Below, in pieces: positions 1-7,477 of a stretch of 64,000 nt of DNA. A program made the translations under genes and the position numbers. Within the stretch, counting starts at the first letter, position 1, and the number at the start of each line of letters is the position of its first letter. Source of the stretch: Bacteriovoracaceae bacterium (lineage in GTDB: Bacteria > Bdellovibrionota > Bacteriovoracia > Bacteriovoracales > Bacteriovoracaceae); assembly GCA_021737405.1 (NCBI GenBank), contig JAIPEG010000002.1, forward strand, positions 186,001 through 250,000, in the 5' to 3' direction. The notes under the pieces were generated by a model that did not search any database, was not told the DNA's origin, and was given only the letters and a program-made list of their open reading frames with translations.

Positions 1-1
1 T

Positions 2-172
2 ATCTTTATTGGACCAGAGGGTGGCTTTCATAAGGACGAACTTAAAGAGCTAAGTGAAATGAAAGATATGAGCTTTGTTCGCTGTCCGACTCCAATAATG
101 AAGGCCGAGGTTGCAGTCCCCTATTGTGCCGGTTTTGCTACTCTGGGAGCGCCCGGCGTCAATCCCGTTTAG
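2..172 (+). CDS. rsmE: RsmE-family 16S rRNA (uracil-N3)-methyltransferase, C-terminal fragment
   Basis: Only the last 56 codons lie in the window; the gene begins upstream. The reading frame contains IGPEGGF near its left end, the SAM-binding knot motif of RsmE-type SPOUT methyltransferases, which methylate U1498 of 16S rRNA. The end reads PIMKAEVAVPYCAGF, where typical RsmE proteins have an ILR-TETA segment, so this is a somewhat divergent member. The family call rests on a short stretch. It is followed after 55 bases by an RDD-protein gene on the same strand. Confidence 0.72.
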   Translation: MFIGPEGGFHKDELKELSEMKDMSFVRCPTPIMKAEVAVPYCAGFATLGAPGVNPV

Positions 173-227
173 TTTACTGCTTTTTCGAAATGTGTCATCA
201 TGAATTATGACCAATTTTAGGAGACTT

Positions 228-980
228 ATGGAAACCCATCGTAGTGAATCATCAAAGGCCCCAATCACTTTAAACTTAGATGAATTCGATATTGATTCAT
301 ATGACTTTAAACCAGTTACTAAAGGTCTTGGTTTTCATGATCCATTAGAGAAAGGCACAAAGCCTCGCTCAAGAATGATTCCTAAGGCAGATTCAAAGGA
401 AACTTTGTTTTCAGGCCATAAGTCTTACAATAAAAAAGTAACAAATCATCTTCAAAACACTCCGACCACTGTCAGTGATCCAAGTCTAATGAGTGGGATT
501 GATGCACTCTACGGTAAGACGATTAGTGAAAATCCAATGACTCTAACAAAGAAAGAAAAAAATAAAGTGACCCTAAGAGAAGCCAGTTTAGGCGAAATGA
601 TGGGTTCATATATTATTGATGTATCGATAATAGCCTTTATAACACTGATCCTCTTTGCTAGTTTTTTTGCCTTCGCCTTTAAGATGCTTCAAATTGAAAT
701 GATTTTAAACTTCCTCACGGTTTCAATGCCATATGTAAGCATAATCGCGGCCCTGATCTACCTTACTTATTTCTCTATCCTTGAGCCTGTTGGAACAATT
801 GGTAAGAAACTTTTTGGTCTTGGCTGTTATCTATCAGGAACCAAGAAGAGAGCTACAATTAAAAACTCATTTCTAAGGTCGATCATTAGTTTGCTCTCTC
901 TTCCTTTATTGGGCGTACCAATGATATTTGATTTTCAAGGTAAGCTTTCTGATACTTCTGTGATGAAAAAGAAAAAATGA
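228..980 (+). CDS. RDD-domain membrane protein
   Basis: About 250 residues. Roughly the first 120 are hydrophilic and without recognisable domain. The C-terminal half is an RDD domain: the [20 protein letters not shown] stretch (the D lies in the first membrane segment), then hydrophobic helices and [14 protein letters not shown] before the last helix. RDD proteins are small inner-membrane proteins of mostly unknown function, some linked to transport. I chose ATG 228 because AGGAGA sits at 219-224; an in-frame ATG at 207 has no such site. The stop overlaps the next start (ATGA at 977-980), so the two genes are probably co-translated. Function beyond membrane location is not inferable. Confidence 0.8.
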   Translation: METHRSESSKAPITLNLDEFDIDSYDFKPVTKGLGFHDPLEKGTKPRSRMIPKADSKETLFSGHKSYNKKVTNHLQNTPTTVSDPSLMSGIDALYGKTISENPMTLTKKEKNKVTLREASLGEMMGSYIIDVSIIAFITLILFASFFAFAFKMLQIEMILNFLTVSMPYVSIIAALIYLTYFSILEPVGTIGKKLFGLGCYLSGTKKRATIKNSFLRSIISLLSLPLLGVPMIFDFQGKLSDTSVMKKKK

Positions 981-1432
981 ATTTAAGTAAAACAACACTT
1001 AAATTCTTAGAAGAAAATAGAGATAAAAGAATTGTATTCACTAACGGTTGTTTCGACATCTTACACACAGGCCATATTACTTATTTATTGGAAGCTCGTG
1101 CTCAGGGCGACCTTCTCTTTATAGGCTTAAATTCTGATGCTTCAGTAAAACGACTTAAGGGTGAAAAAAGACCAATCAATTCTCAAGAAGAACGAAAATA
1201 TATTTTGGAAAATCTAAAGCCTGTTGATTGTGTCGAAGTTTTTGAAGAAGATACACCTTTAGAGCTAATTAAAGCCGTAAACCCCTCTGTCCTTGTAAAA
1301 GGTGGAGACTGGCCAATTGATCAAATCGTAGGCTACGAGCATGTACTGGCCAATGGCGGAGAGGTTAAGAGCCTAATCTTTGTTGATGGCTTTTCAACAA
1401 CTGGAACAATAGAAAAGATATTATCTTCATAA
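977..1432 (+). CDS. rfaE2: D-glycero-beta-D-manno-heptose 1-phosphate adenylyltransferase (RfaE domain II)
   Basis: A 151-residue cytidylyltransferase-fold protein. The signature [10 protein letters not shown] lies at residues 24-33, followed by [12 protein letters not shown] near 51-62, and the conserved C-terminal [11 protein letters not shown]. In this family the enzyme transfers AMP to heptose-1-phosphate, giving ADP-heptose for the lipopolysaccharide inner core. In E. coli it is the C-terminal half of HldE; here it is stand-alone, as in many bacteria, and the HldE-N kinase partner is not in the window. Starts inside the end of the RDD gene (4-base overlap). Together with the LpxH-like gene nearby it supports a Gram-negative envelope. 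Confidence 0.93.
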   Translation: MNLSKTTLKFLEENRDKRIVFTNGCFDILHTGHITYLLEARAQGDLLFIGLNSDASVKRLKGEKRPINSQEERKYILENLKPVDCVEVFEEDTPLELIKAVNPSVLVKGGDWPIDQIVGYEHVLANGGEVKSLIFVDGFSTTGTIEKILSS

Positions 1433-1501
1433 GTTAAATCTCTTAGCTTAATCAAAATTATAACTCTTTGAAACTACATGTTACCCGACCGACCAAAACG
1501 G

Positions 1502-1513
1502 TTAAGTACTTAA
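1502..1513. repeat. 12-bp perfect palindrome upstream of flagellin 1 promoter
   Basis: TTAAGTACTTAA is self-complementary across all 12 bases. It lies about 30 bases upstream of the putative -35 element of the first flagellin promoter, a position where an operator could sit. In an AT-rich genome such palindromes also arise by chance, so a regulatory role is only a suggestion. Confidence 0.35.
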
Positions 1514-1541
1514 AATAATAGGAAAATATTTCCCTTTTCTA

Positions 1542-1568
1542 TTAACTAATTTCCCGACCTCCCGATAC
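1542..1568 (+). promoter_or_regulatory. Probable sigma-28 (FliA-type) promoter of flagellin 1
   Basis: The -10-like CCCGATAC at 1561-1568 matches six of eight positions of GCCGATAA. At the standard 11-base spacing the -35 region is TTAACTAA (1542-1549), a weak match to TAAAGTTT. The position, about 100 bases before a flagellin start, and a better example before the second flagellin support the call. It is weaker than the other two flagellar promoters in the window. Confidence 0.55.
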
Positions 1569-1574
1569 TACCAT

Positions 1575-1595
1575 TGCAGCTTGTGGGGAGCTGCA
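1575..1595 (+). other. 5' UTR hairpin of flagellin 1 mRNA
   Basis: TGCAGCT at 1575-1581 pairs perfectly with AGCTGCA at 1589-1595 around a 7-base loop TGTGGGG. The hairpin would be at the very 5' end of the sigma-28 transcript, where it could stabilise the mRNA or present the loop-edge GGA to a CsrA-like protein. It is not followed by a T-run, so it is not a terminator. Confidence 0.5.
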
Positions 1596-1646
1596 TTCTA
1601 AAAACCTCAACATGGTCGTTGAGTAAACAGAGCAAGGAGGATTTCT

Positions 1647-1664
1647 ATGTATCGAGGAGATTAG
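1647..1664 (+). CDS. Five-codon leader ORF (MYRGD) before flagellin 1
   Basis: ATG 1647 is preceded at an ideal distance by AGGAGG (1635-1640), reads five codons and stops at 1662-1664. One base separates that stop from the flagellin ATG, which has its own GAGGAG at 1654-1659 inside this mini-ORF. Translation of the mini-ORF would pass over the flagellin ribosome binding site. It may be an upstream regulatory ORF or simply a duplicated Shine-Dalgarno region; no conservation evidence is available here. Confidence 0.35.
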   Translation: MYRGD

Positions 1665-1665
1665 T

Positions 1666-2499
1666 ATGGGTTTAAGAATTGCAACAAATGTTCAGTCATT
1701 AGCAGGTCAGAGAAGTTTAAATCAAGTTAAGAGAGAGCAATCTTCTTCATTAGAAAAACTTGCATCTGGCTCAAGAATAAACAAGGCAGGAGATGATGCT
1801 GCAGGATTGGCGATATCTGAAAAGTTAAAGTCAAATATCCGTGGTGTTAAACAGGCCACTAGAAACGCAGGAGATGGTATTTCTTTGATTCAAACAGCAG
1901 AAGGTGGAATGAATGAGGTAAACAATATCCTTATCCGTCTAAGAGAGCTTTCAGTGCAGGCTGCATCAGATACCATTGGCGATAAGGAGAGAGCTTACTC
2001 TGATATGGAATTTCAACAACTCGTTACAGAGGTAGAGAGAATTGCAACTTCTACGACTTTTAACGAAAAGCAATTGCTTTCAGGTGAAGGCGATTCTATG
2101 GAATTTCAGATTGGCATTCACAATGTTGAAGCAAATGACCGTATTAAGTACCAACCAGCCGATACTTCGGTAAAGGCAGCAGAGTTGGGAATTGAGGGTT
2201 TAAGTGTTGCTTCCAAAAATTCATCTCAAGAGAACCTTGAAGTGATTGATGGCGCGATTAACAAAGTGAATACAAACCGAGCGACGTTAGGTGCTTTACA
2301 AAATAGACTTCAATCAACAGTAAGAAACTTAGAAGTAAAGTCTGAGAATCTATCTGGAGCGAATTCTAGAATTAGAGACACTGATATCGCAGAAGAAACA
2401 GCGAACCTGGCAAAGACGAATATCTTAGCCGCTTCAAGTACTTCTGTACTCGCTCAGGCCAACAATTCAAGTGCTGGAGCCTTACAGCTTATTGGCTAA
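1666..2499 (+). CDS. fliC: Flagellin (copy 1)
   Basis: 277 residues, short for a flagellin and made almost only of the conserved filament-core D0/D1 regions. The N-terminus (GLRIATNVQSLAGQRSL, then EKLASGSRINKAGDDAAGLA) and the C-terminus (DTDIAEETANLAKTNILAAS) are canonical. There is no large variable D2/D3 outer domain. It forms the flagellar filament after export by the flagellar type III system, with FliS as its likely chaperone; fliS and fliD are about 12 kb away on the other strand. It has its own sigma-28-like promoter and is closed by a strong intrinsic terminator, so it is probably monocistronic and highly expressed. Flagellin 2 is the same length and clearly paralogous. Confidence 0.97.
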   Translation: MGLRIATNVQSLAGQRSLNQVKREQSSSLEKLASGSRINKAGDDAAGLAISEKLKSNIRGVKQATRNAGDGISLIQTAEGGMNEVNNILIRLRELSVQAASDTIGDKERAYSDMEFQQLVTEVERIATSTTFNEKQLLSGEGDSMEFQIGIHNVEANDRIKYQPADTSVKAAELGIEGLSVASKNSSQENLEVIDGAINKVNTNRATLGALQNRLQSTVRNLEVKSENLSGANSRIRDTDIAEETANLAKTNILAASSTSVLAQANNSSAGALQLIG

Positions 2500-2527
2500 T
2501 ACATTTAAAAAATTCTAATCAAAGCAG

Positions 2528-2557
2528 AAGGCCCCTAGAATTAGGGGCCTTTTTTTA
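2528..2557 (+). terminator. Rho-independent terminator after flagellin 1
   Basis: A stem of at least nine base pairs, AGGCCCCTA (2529-2537) with TAGGGGCCT (2542-2550), has a four-base loop and a following run of T. It sits about 30 bases after the flagellin stop and separates the two flagellin genes into separate transcripts. Confidence 0.93.
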
Positions 2558-2685
2558 TTAAAACAGACCATAAACTTAACAAGTCCCCCTCTCATTTCAA
2601 GATTGAGGCCATCTTTTTTCACCACCCAAACACTTGAAATTATTATAAATATCACTTTTTTTCATGAAATACTTGACTAGAAAAC

Positions 2686-2712
2686 TAAAGAAATAACCAA
2701 GTGAGTCGATAG
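2686..2712 (+). promoter_or_regulatory. Sigma-28 (FliA-type) promoter of flagellin 2
   Basis: TAAAGAAA (2686-2693), exactly 11 bases, then GTCGATAG (2705-2712). This matches the enterobacterial FliA consensus TAAAGTTT-N11-GCCGATAA at most positions and with the exact spacing. Transcription would start near 2719, leaving a 5' leader of about 70 bases before the flagellin ATG at 2792. Confidence 0.8.
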
Positions 2713-2791
2713 GTTATTTGTCTGACATAACTGGTCAGTGATTATTAAAAACAAGTCCTAGGGTAAATGGGACATAATTAAGGAGTAAAAA

Positions 2792-3625
2792 ATGGGCTTA
2801 AGAATTTCAACGAACGTTGCTTCACAGAGCGTTCAAAAGAACCTGAAAGAAGTTTCTAACAAGGCAAACGCATCACTAGAAAAACTCTCTAGTGGTAAGA
2901 GGATCACTAAGGCATCAGACGATGCGGCAGGGCTCGCAATTGCTACAAACTTAGAAGCACAAACAAAAGGTCTACGTCAGGCCACTAGAAACGCTAACGA
3001 CGGTATTTCACTCGTTCAGACAGCAGAAGGTGGATTAAACGAAGTTTCAAACATTCTAGTAAGAATGAGAGAGCTTACGATTCAATCTTCTTCTGACACT
3101 GTAGGAGACAACGAAAGAGGTTTCCTCGATAAAGAATATCAGCAACTAGCTGTAGAAATCGACCGAATCAGTGAAGCGACTACATTTAACGGCTCACAGC
3201 TTTTAAATGGAGAAGGTTCAGGAACAATGGATTTCCAAGTAGGCGCTTTTGCGGGAGAACAAAACAGAATCACCTTTGACTCTGCTGAAACAAACGCTTC
3301 AACAAGCTCTATCGGAGTATCTGGTTCAGGTGTTGCCGAAAAGGGTGATGCACTAGATTCAATTGCAGTCCTAGATGAGGCCATTAACACTGTCTCGGGT
3401 CAAAGAGCCAACCTAGGTTCAATACAATCTAGACTAAGTTCAACGGTTTCAAACCTAGAAGTACAAACGATAAATCAAGATAGTGCTCGCTCAGTAATTC
3501 AAGATGTAGATGTAGCTGAAGAATCAGCTAAATTGGCAGCAAACACAGTAGTAAAGCAAGCAGGTATCGCAACTTTAAGTCAAGCAAATGCACTTCCAAA
3601 CAGTGCCCTAAGATTAATTGGGTAG
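2792..3625 (+). CDS. fliC: Flagellin (copy 2)
   Basis: 277 residues, the same size and architecture as flagellin 1. The N-terminal core reads GLRISTNVASQSVQKNL and EKLSSGKRITKASDDAAGLA; the C-terminal core reads DVDVAEESAKLAANTVVKQA. The central part differs from copy 1 and no outer domain is present. The ribosome binding site AAGGAG precedes ATG 2792. Own sigma-28 promoter and terminator. Multiple flagellins of unequal role are known in Bdellovibrio; whether the two here are used in different filament zones cannot be read from sequence. Serine and threonine residues in the central region are possible glycosylation sites, given the glycosyltransferase genes near fliD. Confidence 0.97.
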   Translation: MGLRISTNVASQSVQKNLKEVSNKANASLEKLSSGKRITKASDDAAGLAIATNLEAQTKGLRQATRNANDGISLVQTAEGGLNEVSNILVRMRELTIQSSSDTVGDNERGFLDKEYQQLAVEIDRISEATTFNGSQLLNGEGSGTMDFQVGAFAGEQNRITFDSAETNASTSSIGVSGSGVAEKGDALDSIAVLDEAINTVSGQRANLGSIQSRLSSTVSNLEVQTINQDSARSVIQDVDVAEESAKLAANTVVKQAGIATLSQANALPNSALRLIG

Positions 3626-3635
3626 TGAGAGAAAT

Positions 3636-3665
3636 GGGGGAAGGTGGAATCACCTCCCCCCCTTT
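3636..3665 (+). terminator. Probable terminator after flagellin 2
   Basis: GGGGG, AAGGTG, a GAAT loop and CACCTCCCCCC form a GC-rich hairpin with one internal mismatch, ending in only three T. It starts about 10 bases after the flagellin stop. The short T-run makes it weaker than the terminator after copy 1, but a second hairpin follows at 3751-3805. Confidence 0.6.
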
Positions 3666-3750
3666 AAACTTAAACTTAATAAATAAAAAATTATTTTTAC
3701 ATATATATTTTGGGATCTCTTAGTATGAGCAATGTCTAATTTATCCCATT

Positions 3751-3805
3751 AAGCCCATCCTCCCTAGTAATGCCCTTTGCTAGGGAGGTTCCTTGGGGCT
3801 TTTTA
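3751..3805 (+). terminator. Composite hairpin terminator before the phosphoesterase gene
   Basis: The inner stem CCTCCCTAG (3759-3767) pairs with CTAGGGAGG (3780-3788); the flanking AAGCCC (3751-3756) can pair with GGGCTT (3796-3801), followed by TTTTA. It ends about 12 bases before the next start codon. It could be a back-up terminator for the flagellin transcript, or a structured leader of the following gene. Confidence 0.6.
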
Positions 3806-3816
3806 TCTGATACAAT

Positions 3817-4587
3817 ATGCTCATGAAGTTTGTTTGTATCTCAGATGTCCACATAAAAGAGCCTGAAGACTTGGCCACAACCCTCTTCCTCGCCTTTCTA
3901 AGAAGTCCACAGACAAAAGAATCACAAATCATTTTTCTATTAGGCGATATATTTGATCTACTTGTAGGTGGGCACCAAGAATATTTCGAAAAACATAGTG
4001 TCGTCTTTGAAGAGTTGATCGGCCTCATTCAAGCAGGCAAAAAGATTGTCCAATTCGAAGGAAATCATGATTTTCATTTCAAAAAACTTGTAAAAATGAT
4101 TTTGGCAGAGAAAGGTATACCAGAGCAGAATTGGAGCTATAAACATAAGCCCCTCGTTTTGGATATAAATGGCAATCGTACTCTTTTTGCCCATGGTGAT
4201 GAAATTGAAATAGAAAATATTAATTATAAGATTTATAAAACATTTATTAGAAGCTTATTGATAAAAGTACTAGCAAATCACATCGTCCCCTTTCATGTAG
4301 TAGATAATATTGGTAAAAATGCTTCAAAGAAATCTCGCGAAAGAAATGTTAAAAGTTATTCAGATATGTCGAATAATCATGTTAAAGACAAGTTTAGAAG
4401 ATCATTTTTATTTGCCCAAAAAAAATACAAGGTAAGGGATGTGATATGCGGCCATAGCCATTGCTTGGATAATTATAATAAAAATGGATTATATCTAAAC
4501 AATGGCTTTTTTCCGGGAACCCGAACATTCACTTTCTTTAATGGATTTGAGTATAGCCAGGTACTTATAGACCAGCTAGTTGATTAA
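3817..4587 (+). CDS. LpxH-like metallophosphoesterase (probable UDP-2,3-diacylglucosamine pyrophosphatase)
   Basis: 256 residues of calcineurin-like phosphoesterase. The metal-binding motifs are in order: D10-x-H12, GD at 43-44, GNHD at 82-85, HGD at 126-128 and GHSH at 212-215. The LLGDIFDL context and the overall length fit the LpxH type, which removes UMP from UDP-diacylglucosamine in lipid A synthesis at the inner membrane face. Other calcineurin-like phosphatases of similar size exist, so the substrate is inferred. A second in-frame ATG at 3823 is an alternative start; neither has a clear ribosome site. The 3' end overlaps convergent recN by 23 bases. Confidence 0.75.
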   Translation: MLMKFVCISDVHIKEPEDLATTLFLAFLRSPQTKESQIIFLLGDIFDLLVGGHQEYFEKHSVVFEELIGLIQAGKKIVQFEGNHDFHFKKLVKMILAEKGIPEQNWSYKHKPLVLDINGNRTLFAHGDEIEIENINYKIYKTFIRSLLIKVLANHIVPFHVVDNIGKNASKKSRERNVKSYSDMSNNHVKDKFRRSFLFAQKKYKVRDVICGHSHCLDNYNKNGLYLNNGFFPGTRTFTFFNGFEYSQVLIDQLVD

Positions 4588-6190
4588 TAACTCGCTCTCT
4601 TGCGTCACCCTTCTTGTTCTCTACAAAGCTAATTGTGCGAACATTATTCTCAGATTCAAAGCTTTTCTTATCCACAAAAATGATTTCATCCACGGCTTTT
4701 GCAATCTGAGCTAAATGAGTAATCGCCAAGACTTGGCTCTTTTGACTTACTTTCTTAAGCGCCTTCGCAATCATCTGAGCCGTTTCCCCGCCAATCCCAG
4801 TATCAATTTCATCGAAGAAGAAGATACTAATTGAGTCTTCTGCTGCAACAATTTGTCTTAAACAAAGGAGAATTCTAGATAATTCCCCCCCACTGGCAAT
4901 GTCTTTAATTTTGTAAAAACCTTCTCCTGGATTAGTTTCGGCCATAAAAGACAATGAGGTTAAGCCATTTTTTGTTAATGTCTGTGTTTTACGAATGTCA
5001 ATTTTAAATGACGCTCCGGCCATATTGAGTTGATCAAGTCCATTAGTAATGAGCTTAGACATTTTCGCTGATTCTCGACGCCTATTTTCGTGTAGCTCAT
5101 TTGCTAAAGTATAAAGTTGATCCTCAAAGCTTGATAATTTCTTTTTAAGGGTCGTTAGTTGTGCCTCTAATTTTTCAAGCCCACTTAATTCGTCTTCAAA
5201 TTGTTTTTTTAGATTAGATAATTCAGCCGTTCCAATATTAAATTTTCGCTTTAGTTTTTGATAACGATCCAACTCTTCAAGGATAGTGTCTAATTGGAAT
5301 TCCTCATCAGCAGAAACTTCTTTACGGGAGACTTCATAGGCAAAGTCTTCGAAACTAGAAATTAGGTTAGAAAAGTCCTCAATAAACTTGCTTTCAAATA
5401 GGCCATGAGCATTATTAAGTGTCTTTTCAATATATTTAAGATGATCAAGAGCATTACTATCTCCGTTACAAACGGCATCTTGAATATCAGAAAGAACCTT
5501 TGAGTGCTCTTCCTTGTTGAGCAAACGGCTCTTAAGGGCGATTAGCTCTTCTTCTCTCTCTACAGACGGAGACAGTCCCTGTAATTCTTTAAGCTGAAAT
5601 TTAAGATAATCTTCTCGCTGTTGTTTTTCACTGATTTGTAGCTCAAGTACAAGAGAATCTTGAATTAGCTTTTGATACTCTTCAAATATCTTTTGATAGC
5701 CCTGTAGGCTTTTTACATTATTAGCAAATTGATCAACCAGGTAAAGTTGATATTCTGCGTTGCCAAGTTTTTGATTTTCAAACTGACCTACAAGGTCAAC
5801 GAAAGTCTTAGAAAAATTTGTTAAACTGCTTAAAGGGCAATTCATATGGTTTAAAAATGCTTTTGATTTGCCATTTTGATAGAGAATTCGTTTTATTACG
5901 ACCTCGTTATCTTCATCGATAGGAAAACCTTCTTGATCAAAAAACTTTCTAATATTAGAATTGTTTACTTTAAAAACACCCTCAACGATTGCACACTCGG
6001 TATCTTTTCGTATAAGTTTTTTATCAGATCGAGCGCCTAATAGGAGCTGAAAGGCATCAAGAATCAAACTTTTTCCACTTCCCGTCTCCCCTATAATACC
6101 GTTGAAGTTTGGATGAAATTTGATGTCTTGATTTTCAAAAGTTGCAAAGTTTCTTAGCGTTATCGTTTTAAGAAATAATCCCGAGTCCAT
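4565..6190 (-). CDS. recN: DNA repair ATPase RecN
   Basis: 541 residues, close to the usual 550. SMC-like layout: N-terminal half ATPase with Walker A GETGSGKS at residues 34-41, a long coiled coil in the middle (rich in E, K, L, Q from about 150 to 390), then the C-terminal half with the signature IASGGELSRILL and Walker B IFFFDEIDTGIGGETA. RecN acts early in double-strand-break repair, holding DNA ends or sisters. The start ATG 6190 shares one base with the nadK stop (TAATG), so it is probably coupled to nadK, a pairing seen in many bacteria. It is last in a long minus-strand run that begins at fliD. Confidence 0.96.
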   Translation of the reverse strand: MDSGLFLKTITLRNFATFENQDIKFHPNFNGIIGETGSGKSLILDAFQLLLGARSDKKLIRKDTECAIVEGVFKVNNSNIRKFFDQEGFPIDEDNEVVIKRILYQNGKSKAFLNHMNCPLSSLTNFSKTFVDLVGQFENQKLGNAEYQLYLVDQFANNVKSLQGYQKIFEEYQKLIQDSLVLELQISEKQQREDYLKFQLKELQGLSPSVEREEELIALKSRLLNKEEHSKVLSDIQDAVCNGDSNALDHLKYIEKTLNNAHGLFESKFIEDFSNLISSFEDFAYEVSRKEVSADEEFQLDTILEELDRYQKLKRKFNIGTAELSNLKKQFEDELSGLEKLEAQLTTLKKKLSSFEDQLYTLANELHENRRRESAKMSKLITNGLDQLNMAGASFKIDIRKTQTLTKNGLTSLSFMAETNPGEGFYKIKDIASGGELSRILLCLRQIVAAEDSISIFFFDEIDTGIGGETAQMIAKALKKVSQKSQVLAITHLAQIAKAVDEIIFVDKKSFESENNVRTISFVENKKGDARERVINQLAGL

Positions 6191-7149
6191 TATTGTGCCC
6201 TTCTACCATAGGTAAATTTTTCTTTTAGAGTTTGAAAATATGTACGATTTGGGTTGGCAATTATTTTCACATATCGTGTGCTGTTCTTTGTAATAGTAAT
6301 CGTGCTTCGAGGGTCTGCTTCGCGCATTTCCTGTCCGTCGAGAGTTAGTGTCACAGCATCTGTTTGAGAGGGTATTTTAATTTGTAGTGTCTCTCGATCA
6401 CTAACTACGATAGGTCTATGAGTAAGGCTATGAGGGCATATTGGGGTAAGGACAAGTGCACTCACCTCTGGGTTTATAATCGGACCACCTGCCGCGAGTG
6501 AATAAGCTGTACTGCCGATAGGGCTTGAAACAATAAGCCCATCACCACTAAGGTTATAGATATGCTCTTGTTTATTTTCTACCGTTAAAGAAAACATTCT
6601 ACTAATGTCATTTTTACTAATTACCAGATCATTTAAAAAGTGAGATTCAAATATCTTTTTATCACCCTTATGGATTTGAACCTTAAATAAGGGGATTTTA
6701 TTAATCCTGCATTTTCCACTTAAAATAGCAGAGAGACCCTCAAAGAACTCTGATTTTGGAAACTCGGTTATAAACCCCAGGTTTCCCATGTTTACACCAA
6801 ATATGGGAACAGACTTTTTTTCGGCGAGACGACCAAATCCAAGCAGTGTGCCATCTCCTCCCAATGTAATATTGATATCCATTTCTTTATGAAGGGCACT
6901 AATGGGCAAATACTGAATACCTTTTGGTTGAGTCTTAAAGATTTTTTTTACTCTTTCTTCTTCATAGTCAGGAAAAAAGATAGATATTTTTCTTCTTTTA
7001 AGCCAAGTGCATAGATTGGGAAGAACGCTTACATACTCATTAATAATTTGAGGCTTAAGAATAATCCCAACACTTGAGATATTAACTTTTGATTGTTTCT
7101 TTATTTGTGCCAAGATCCCTACCTCTAATAAAAACATCGATGGCCTCAT
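6190..7149 (-). CDS. nadK: NAD kinase
   Basis: Phosphorylates NAD to NADP. The hallmark GGDG lies near residues 97-100 in NITLGGDGTLLGF, followed by NMGNLGFITE and the second motif SGDGLIVSSPIGSTAYSLA. The total of 319 residues includes an N-terminal extension overlapping the preceding response-regulator gene by 68 bases. An in-frame TTG at 7113, with GAGG about nine bases upstream, would give a more usual N-terminus and only a 32-base overlap. I keep ATG 7149 as the longest ATG start but regard 7113 as a real alternative. The stop overlaps the recN ATG. Confidence 0.93.
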   Translation of the reverse strand: MRPSMFLLEVGILAQIKKQSKVNISSVGIILKPQIINEYVSVLPNLCTWLKRRKISIFFPDYEEERVKKIFKTQPKGIQYLPISALHKEMDINITLGGDGTLLGFGRLAEKKSVPIFGVNMGNLGFITEFPKSEFFEGLSAILSGKCRINKIPLFKVQIHKGDKKIFESHFLNDLVISKNDISRMFSLTVENKQEHIYNLSGDGLIVSSPIGSTAYSLAAGGPIINPEVSALVLTPICPHSLTHRPIVVSDRETLQIKIPSQTDAVTLTLDGQEMREADPRSTITITKNSTRYVKIIANPNRTYFQTLKEKFTYGRRAQ

Positions 7150-7477
7150 TCAAGTCTTCAAATGGCTTACTTAAAACACTGCAACCATAAAGGGCAGCAC
7201 GTTGAAGTACTTGAGGAGAGCTGTACGCTGTTATTATAATAAACTTTTGTCCTATTTCGCTAATGCTATAACGCTCTTTGCTGTCTTCTATGACATCAAA
7301 CCCGCTAACGTCCTGCAGCATCAGGTCGCAGATAATTCGATCAAATGACTCACTTTTAATGATTTCAATAGCTTTGTTACCCGTGGGTTCCCAAGTAACA
7401 AGACATCCCTTTTTTTCTAAAAGTTTTTTAAGAGATCTTGCGATTAATGGCTCATCCTCGACGATTAATATTTTCAT
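7082..7477 (-). CDS. Single-domain response regulator (CheY-like receiver)
   Basis: 131 residues made of one receiver domain: acidic pair E7/D8 in ILIVEDEP, phospho-acceptor D51 in IICDLML, switch threonine T83 and conserved K104 in VLSKPF. There is no output domain, so it would act through protein contacts or in a phosphorelay. The start overlaps the stop of the histidine kinase gene (ATGA at 7474-7477), so the two are a coupled kinase/regulator pair. The location behind flagellar and glycosylation genes suggests a link to motility, but the target is unknown. Confidence 0.92.
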   Translation of the reverse strand: MKILIVEDEPLIARSLKKLLEKKGCLVTWEPTGNKAIEIIKSESFDRIICDLMLQDVSGFDVIEDSKERYSISEIGQKFIIITAYSSPQVLQRAALYGCSVLSKPFEDLNEAIDVFIRGRDLGTNKETIKS

